52,848 bases of DNA from Actinomycetes bacterium (GTDB lineage Bacteria; Actinomycetota; CADDZG01; JAHWKV01): NCBI GenBank assembly GCA_029263035.1, contig JAJCYF010000108.1:1-52848 (forward strand), read 5' to 3'. Each line of letters starts with the position of its first letter. Positions within the stretch are counted from its first letter, which is position 1. The notes below the pieces were generated by a model. It searched no databases, was not told where the DNA came from, and worked only from the letters and a program-made list of their open reading frames with translations. The translations under genes were made by a program, and so were the position numbers. Below, piece after piece: positions 50,726 through 52,848 of the stretch.

Positions 50726-52530
50726 GGGAGGGTCGACGGCACCGCGTCGCCGGTCTGAACCCTCCACAGGGCGGCGTAAAGGCCGCCGGCCTCGACCAGC
50801 TCCTCGTGGGTCCCCGACTCGGCCACCTGCCCGGATTCCAGGACCCAGATCTTGTCGGCGCGGCGGACGGTGGAGAGCCGGTGGGCTATAACCACCGCGG
50901 TTCTCCCCTCGGCGACCTTGGCCAGCGACCGCTGGATGGCGGCCTCGGTCTCGTTGTCGACGGCAGAGGTGGCCTCGTCCAGCACCAGGATGGCCGGGTC
51001 CCGAAGGATCGCGCGGGCGATGGAGATCCGCTGCCGCTGGCCCCCGGAAAGCTTTTGACCCCGCTCCCCGACAACCGTCTGGTACCCCGCAGGCATTGCC
51101 ATGACGAAATCATGCACCTCGGCGAGCCGGGCCGCTTCTTCGACCTGGTCGTCGGTGGCATCCGGCCGCCCGTAGGCGATGTTCTCGCGGACCGTGCCGG
51201 AGAAGAGGAACACATCCTGGCTGACGTAGGCGATGGCTTGCCGCAGCGAGGGATAGGAGAGCTTGCGGACGTCCTGCCCGTCGATCAGGACCATTCCCGA
51301 CCGGGGGTCGTAGAACCGCAGAAGGAGCCGGACCAGGGTCGACTTGCCCGCGCCGGTCGCCCCGACCACCCCGTGGGTCGCCCCGGCGGGGATCCTCAGG
51401 TCTATCCCACGGAGCACGTCGGATCCGTCGCCGTAGCCAAATCGAACGTCGTTCAGGACCACCTCTCCCTGCGGAGCCTCCAGCACCGATGTCCCCGGCA
51501 CCATTGCCGGACGCACGTCCAGCAGGTCCAGGATGCGCCGGGTTGACGCCATGCCCCGGCGGTACAGGTCGAGGGTGTACCCCAGGTCGGTCAGCGGCCA
51601 GAGCAGCCGCTGGGTCATGTAGACCAGGACCGAATAGATGCCGACATCGATCCTGCCGTCCAGCGCCATCCGGCCGCCGATCAGCAGGGTGGAGGTGAAG
51701 CCGGCCAGGATCGCCATCCGGATCAACGGGATGAACGCGGCCGAGTGCTTGATCGCATCCCGGTTGGCAAGCCGGTACCGCTCGGAAACCTCCGCCACCC
51801 GGGCGTTCTCCCGGGCTTCGGCGGTAAACGCCTTGATGGTGGTGATGCCGCCCAGGTTGTTGACCAGCGTGGTGGATAGGTCGGAGACCCGCTCCCGGAT
51901 CCGGGCATAGAACGGTTCCAACCGCTTCTGGTACCAGATCGAGCCGGCCACGATGATCGGGATCGGCAGGAACGCCATCAGGGTCAGCTCCCACGAGGTG
52001 AGGGCGAAGACCGCTCCCACCAGCACGATGTTCCAGAAGGTGGCGATGATCGTGGCGGCGCCGGAATCCAGGAACCTTTCCAGCTGGTTGACGTCGTCGT
52101 TCAGTACCGCCAGCAGCCCCCCGCTGGAGTTGTCCTCAAACCACGCAAGCTCCAGGTCCTGGATGTGGCGGTAGGCGTCCAGCCGGGCTTCGTGCTCGAT
52201 GGTCTGCGCCAGGTTGCGCCAGCTCAGCTCCGCCAGGTACTCGAAGGCCGACTCGATCACCCAGACCACCACGTTCAGGGCGGCGATGATCAACAGCTGC
52301 TCGAACCGGCCCTCCACCCCGAACAGGCCTGCGACGAACGAGTCCGCGCCCTGGACGATGACGTCGACCGCCGCGCCGATGAGCAGCTCCGGACCCACGT
52401 CGGCGAACTTGTTGATGGTGGTGCATACCGCCGCCCAGACCAGCCGTCGGCGGTGCCCGGCGGCGTAGCGCCAGAGGCGGGAGAGCGGGTGAGCCCGGGT
52501 CACGGTATCGGTCGAGGGCGGCGTGGTCAT
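50722..52530 (-). CDS. ABC exporter, fused membrane and ATPase domains
   Basis: MsbA/MdlB-type half-transporter. 602 residues: six-helix membrane domain (~20-320), then an ATPase domain with Walker A VGATGAGKSTLVRLLLRFYDP, Q-loop AYVSQDVFLFSGTVRENIAYG, signature LSGGQRQR, Walker B AILVLDEATSAVD and H-loop VIAHRLSTVRRADKI. Substrate unknown; it may homodimerise. Translationally coupled to fetA. The ATG lies six bases after TAATCT, and a GAGGAGG sits further upstream. Confidence 0.94.
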   Translation of the reverse strand: MTTPPSTDTVTRAHPLSRLWRYAAGHRRRLVWAAVCTTINKFADVGPELLIGAAVDVIVQGADSFVAGLFGVEGRFEQLLIIAALNVVVWVIESAFEYLAELSWRNLAQTIEHEARLDAYRHIQDLELAWFEDNSSGGLLAVLNDDVNQLERFLDSGAATIIATFWNIVLVGAVFALTSWELTLMAFLPIPIIVAGSIWYQKRLEPFYARIRERVSDLSTTLVNNLGGITTIKAFTAEARENARVAEVSERYRLANRDAIKHSAAFIPLIRMAILAGFTSTLLIGGRMALDGRIDVGIYSVLVYMTQRLLWPLTDLGYTLDLYRRGMASTRRILDLLDVRPAMVPGTSVLEAPQGEVVLNDVRFGYGDGSDVLRGIDLRIPAGATHGVVGATGAGKSTLVRLLLRFYDPRSGMVLIDGQDVRKLSYPSLRQAIAYVSQDVFLFSGTVRENIAYGRPDATDDQVEEAARLAEVHDFVMAMPAGYQTVVGERGQKLSGGQRQRISIARAILRDPAILVLDEATSAVDNETEAAIQRSLAKVAEGRTAVVIAHRLSTVRRADKIWVLESGQVAESGTHEELVEAGGLYAALWRVQTGDAVPSTLP

Positions 52531-52536
52531 GGTGGG

Positions 52537-52542
52537 AGATTA
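52537..52542 (-). promoter_or_regulatory. Candidate -10 (TAATCT) for the ABC exporter operon
   Basis: On the minus strand TAATCT is followed by six bases and the ATG at 52530. A GAGGAGG 12 bases before the ATG overlaps this region, so a leadered mRNA from a site further upstream is also possible. Confidence 0.4.
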
Positions 52543-52703
52543 CCTCCTCGAATCACGGGGTCGGCGGCGTCTCGGGGATAGCTGTTAGCAACCGATTGGT
52601 AGCCTTCCGAACCGCCATAATGAGGGGTGCTGGCGGTAGCTAAGCGTCCGGCAACCGAGCACGCTGCGACCTGAAACAGATCTGCGCCGCAACTAAGATG
52701 CCC

Positions 52704-52735
52704 TTTACAACCGATCTTTGGTTAGCCTAACATTC
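52704..52735 (+). promoter_or_regulatory. DtxR/IdeR-like iron box over a leaderless promoter
   Basis: TTTGGTTAGCCTAACATTC (52717-52735) matches 15 of 19 positions of the DtxR/IdeR consensus TTAGGTTAGSCTAACCTAA, with the inner palindrome GTTAG-C-CTAAC intact. TTTACA (52704-52709) and TAACAT (52728-52733) form a -35/-10 pair with an 18-base spacer; the -10 lies within the box and ends seven bases before the ATG at 52741. Confidence 0.6.
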
Positions 52736-52740
52736 TGCGT

Positions 52741-52848
52741 ATGGCGCTAAAACTAGCCGATCCGAAAAAATGCATTCCAGAGAGTCCTTTGGAGCGGCGG
52801 CCCAAGGGGCTGGTCAAGAGCCGCTCCGCGCGCGCCCTGGGTTTGATC
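52741..52848 (+). CDS. N-terminal fragment of an unrecognised gene under the iron box
   Basis: The frame is open from ATG 52741 to the end of the window: 36 residues, beginning MALKLADPKKCIPESPLERR, basic overall, ending ARALGLI. Too short to identify. It may precede a membrane segment. Support comes from the promoter and iron box that end seven bases before the ATG. No ribosome-binding site is visible, as expected for a leaderless gene. Confidence 0.5.
   Translation, partial: MALKLADPKKCIPESPLERRPKGLVKSRSARALGLI

Overview
The window is about 53 kb of high-GC bacterial chromosome (roughly two-thirds G+C by eye, not computed) and is almost fully coding. Gene content and order point to the phylum Actinomycetota, probably a branch distant from Streptomyces and Mycobacterium. 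The order infA-rpmJ-rpsM-rpsK-rpsD-rpoA-rplQ-truA, rplM-rpsI, glmM, nnrD, alr, tsaE-tsaB-rimI-tsaD, groES, guaB3, guaA is the one I know from mycobacteria. Supporting signs are a CBS-less GuaB3-type IMP dehydrogenase, a DUF222/13E12 HNH protein under an actinobacterial-type LexA box, an Asp23/DUF2273/AmaP-type envelope cluster, a DtxR/IdeR-like iron box, GTG and TTG starts, and many leaderless genes. No rRNA, tRNA, CRISPR array, insertion sequence or prophage was seen.

Layout. 1-3.2 kb: end of an unknown gene, map, then an FKBP isomerase and a coiled-coil M23 peptidase on the minus strand that separate map from infA. 3.2-8.25 kb: translation and transcription operon (IF-1, L36, S13, S11, S4, RNA polymerase alpha, L17, TruA, L13, S9), closed by a strong terminator. 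8.3-15.3 kb: membrane-anchored HEFGH protease, vapBC1, glmM, a STAS protein, nnrD-alr, a family-4 uracil-DNA glycosylase. 15.3-18.2 kb: tsaE-tsaB-rimI-tsaD for tRNA t6A synthesis. 18.2-20.2 kb: a DsbA/FrnE-like protein, a tiny lipoprotein and a tail-anchored nSTAND-like NTPase. 20.2-27.4 kb: orphan groES under a perfect CIRCE, a second M23 peptidase, guaB3, an ECF sigma factor with a coupled membrane partner, guaA, a glucose/sorbosone dehydrogenase-like lipoprotein. 27.4-37.1 kb: membrane and hypothetical proteins, PcrA helicase, HemD, an HD protein, a coupled MOSC-Rieske pair, an MFS transporter, a ClpP-like protein. 37.2-43.7 kb: sucC, a BNR-repeat protein, sucD, purH, vapBC2, folD. 43.7-47.9 kb: DsbB, the Asp23 envelope cluster with a J-domain ORF, a TlpA-like thioredoxin. 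48-52.8 kb: SOS-type HNH protein, a coupled ABC exporter-fetA-fetB operon, and the start of a gene behind an iron box.

The genes serve translation (ribosomal proteins, t6A, MetAP, RimI), GMP and purine synthesis (guaB3, guaA, purH, folD), the TCA cycle (sucCD), envelope assembly and stress (glmM, alr, M23 peptidases, Asp23 cluster, three thiol-redox proteins) and DNA repair (UDG, PcrA). The most striking global feature is promoter architecture: at least 16 start codons lie exactly 6-7 bases after a TANNNT -10 hexamer, implying widespread leaderless transcription. Other points of interest are a LexA box that contains a start codon, a DtxR-like box at the right edge, helically phased repeats before both vapBC loci, the J-domain ORF in the Asp23 cluster, the MOSC-Rieske pair, and the effector-less nSTAND-like protein beside a small lipoprotein.
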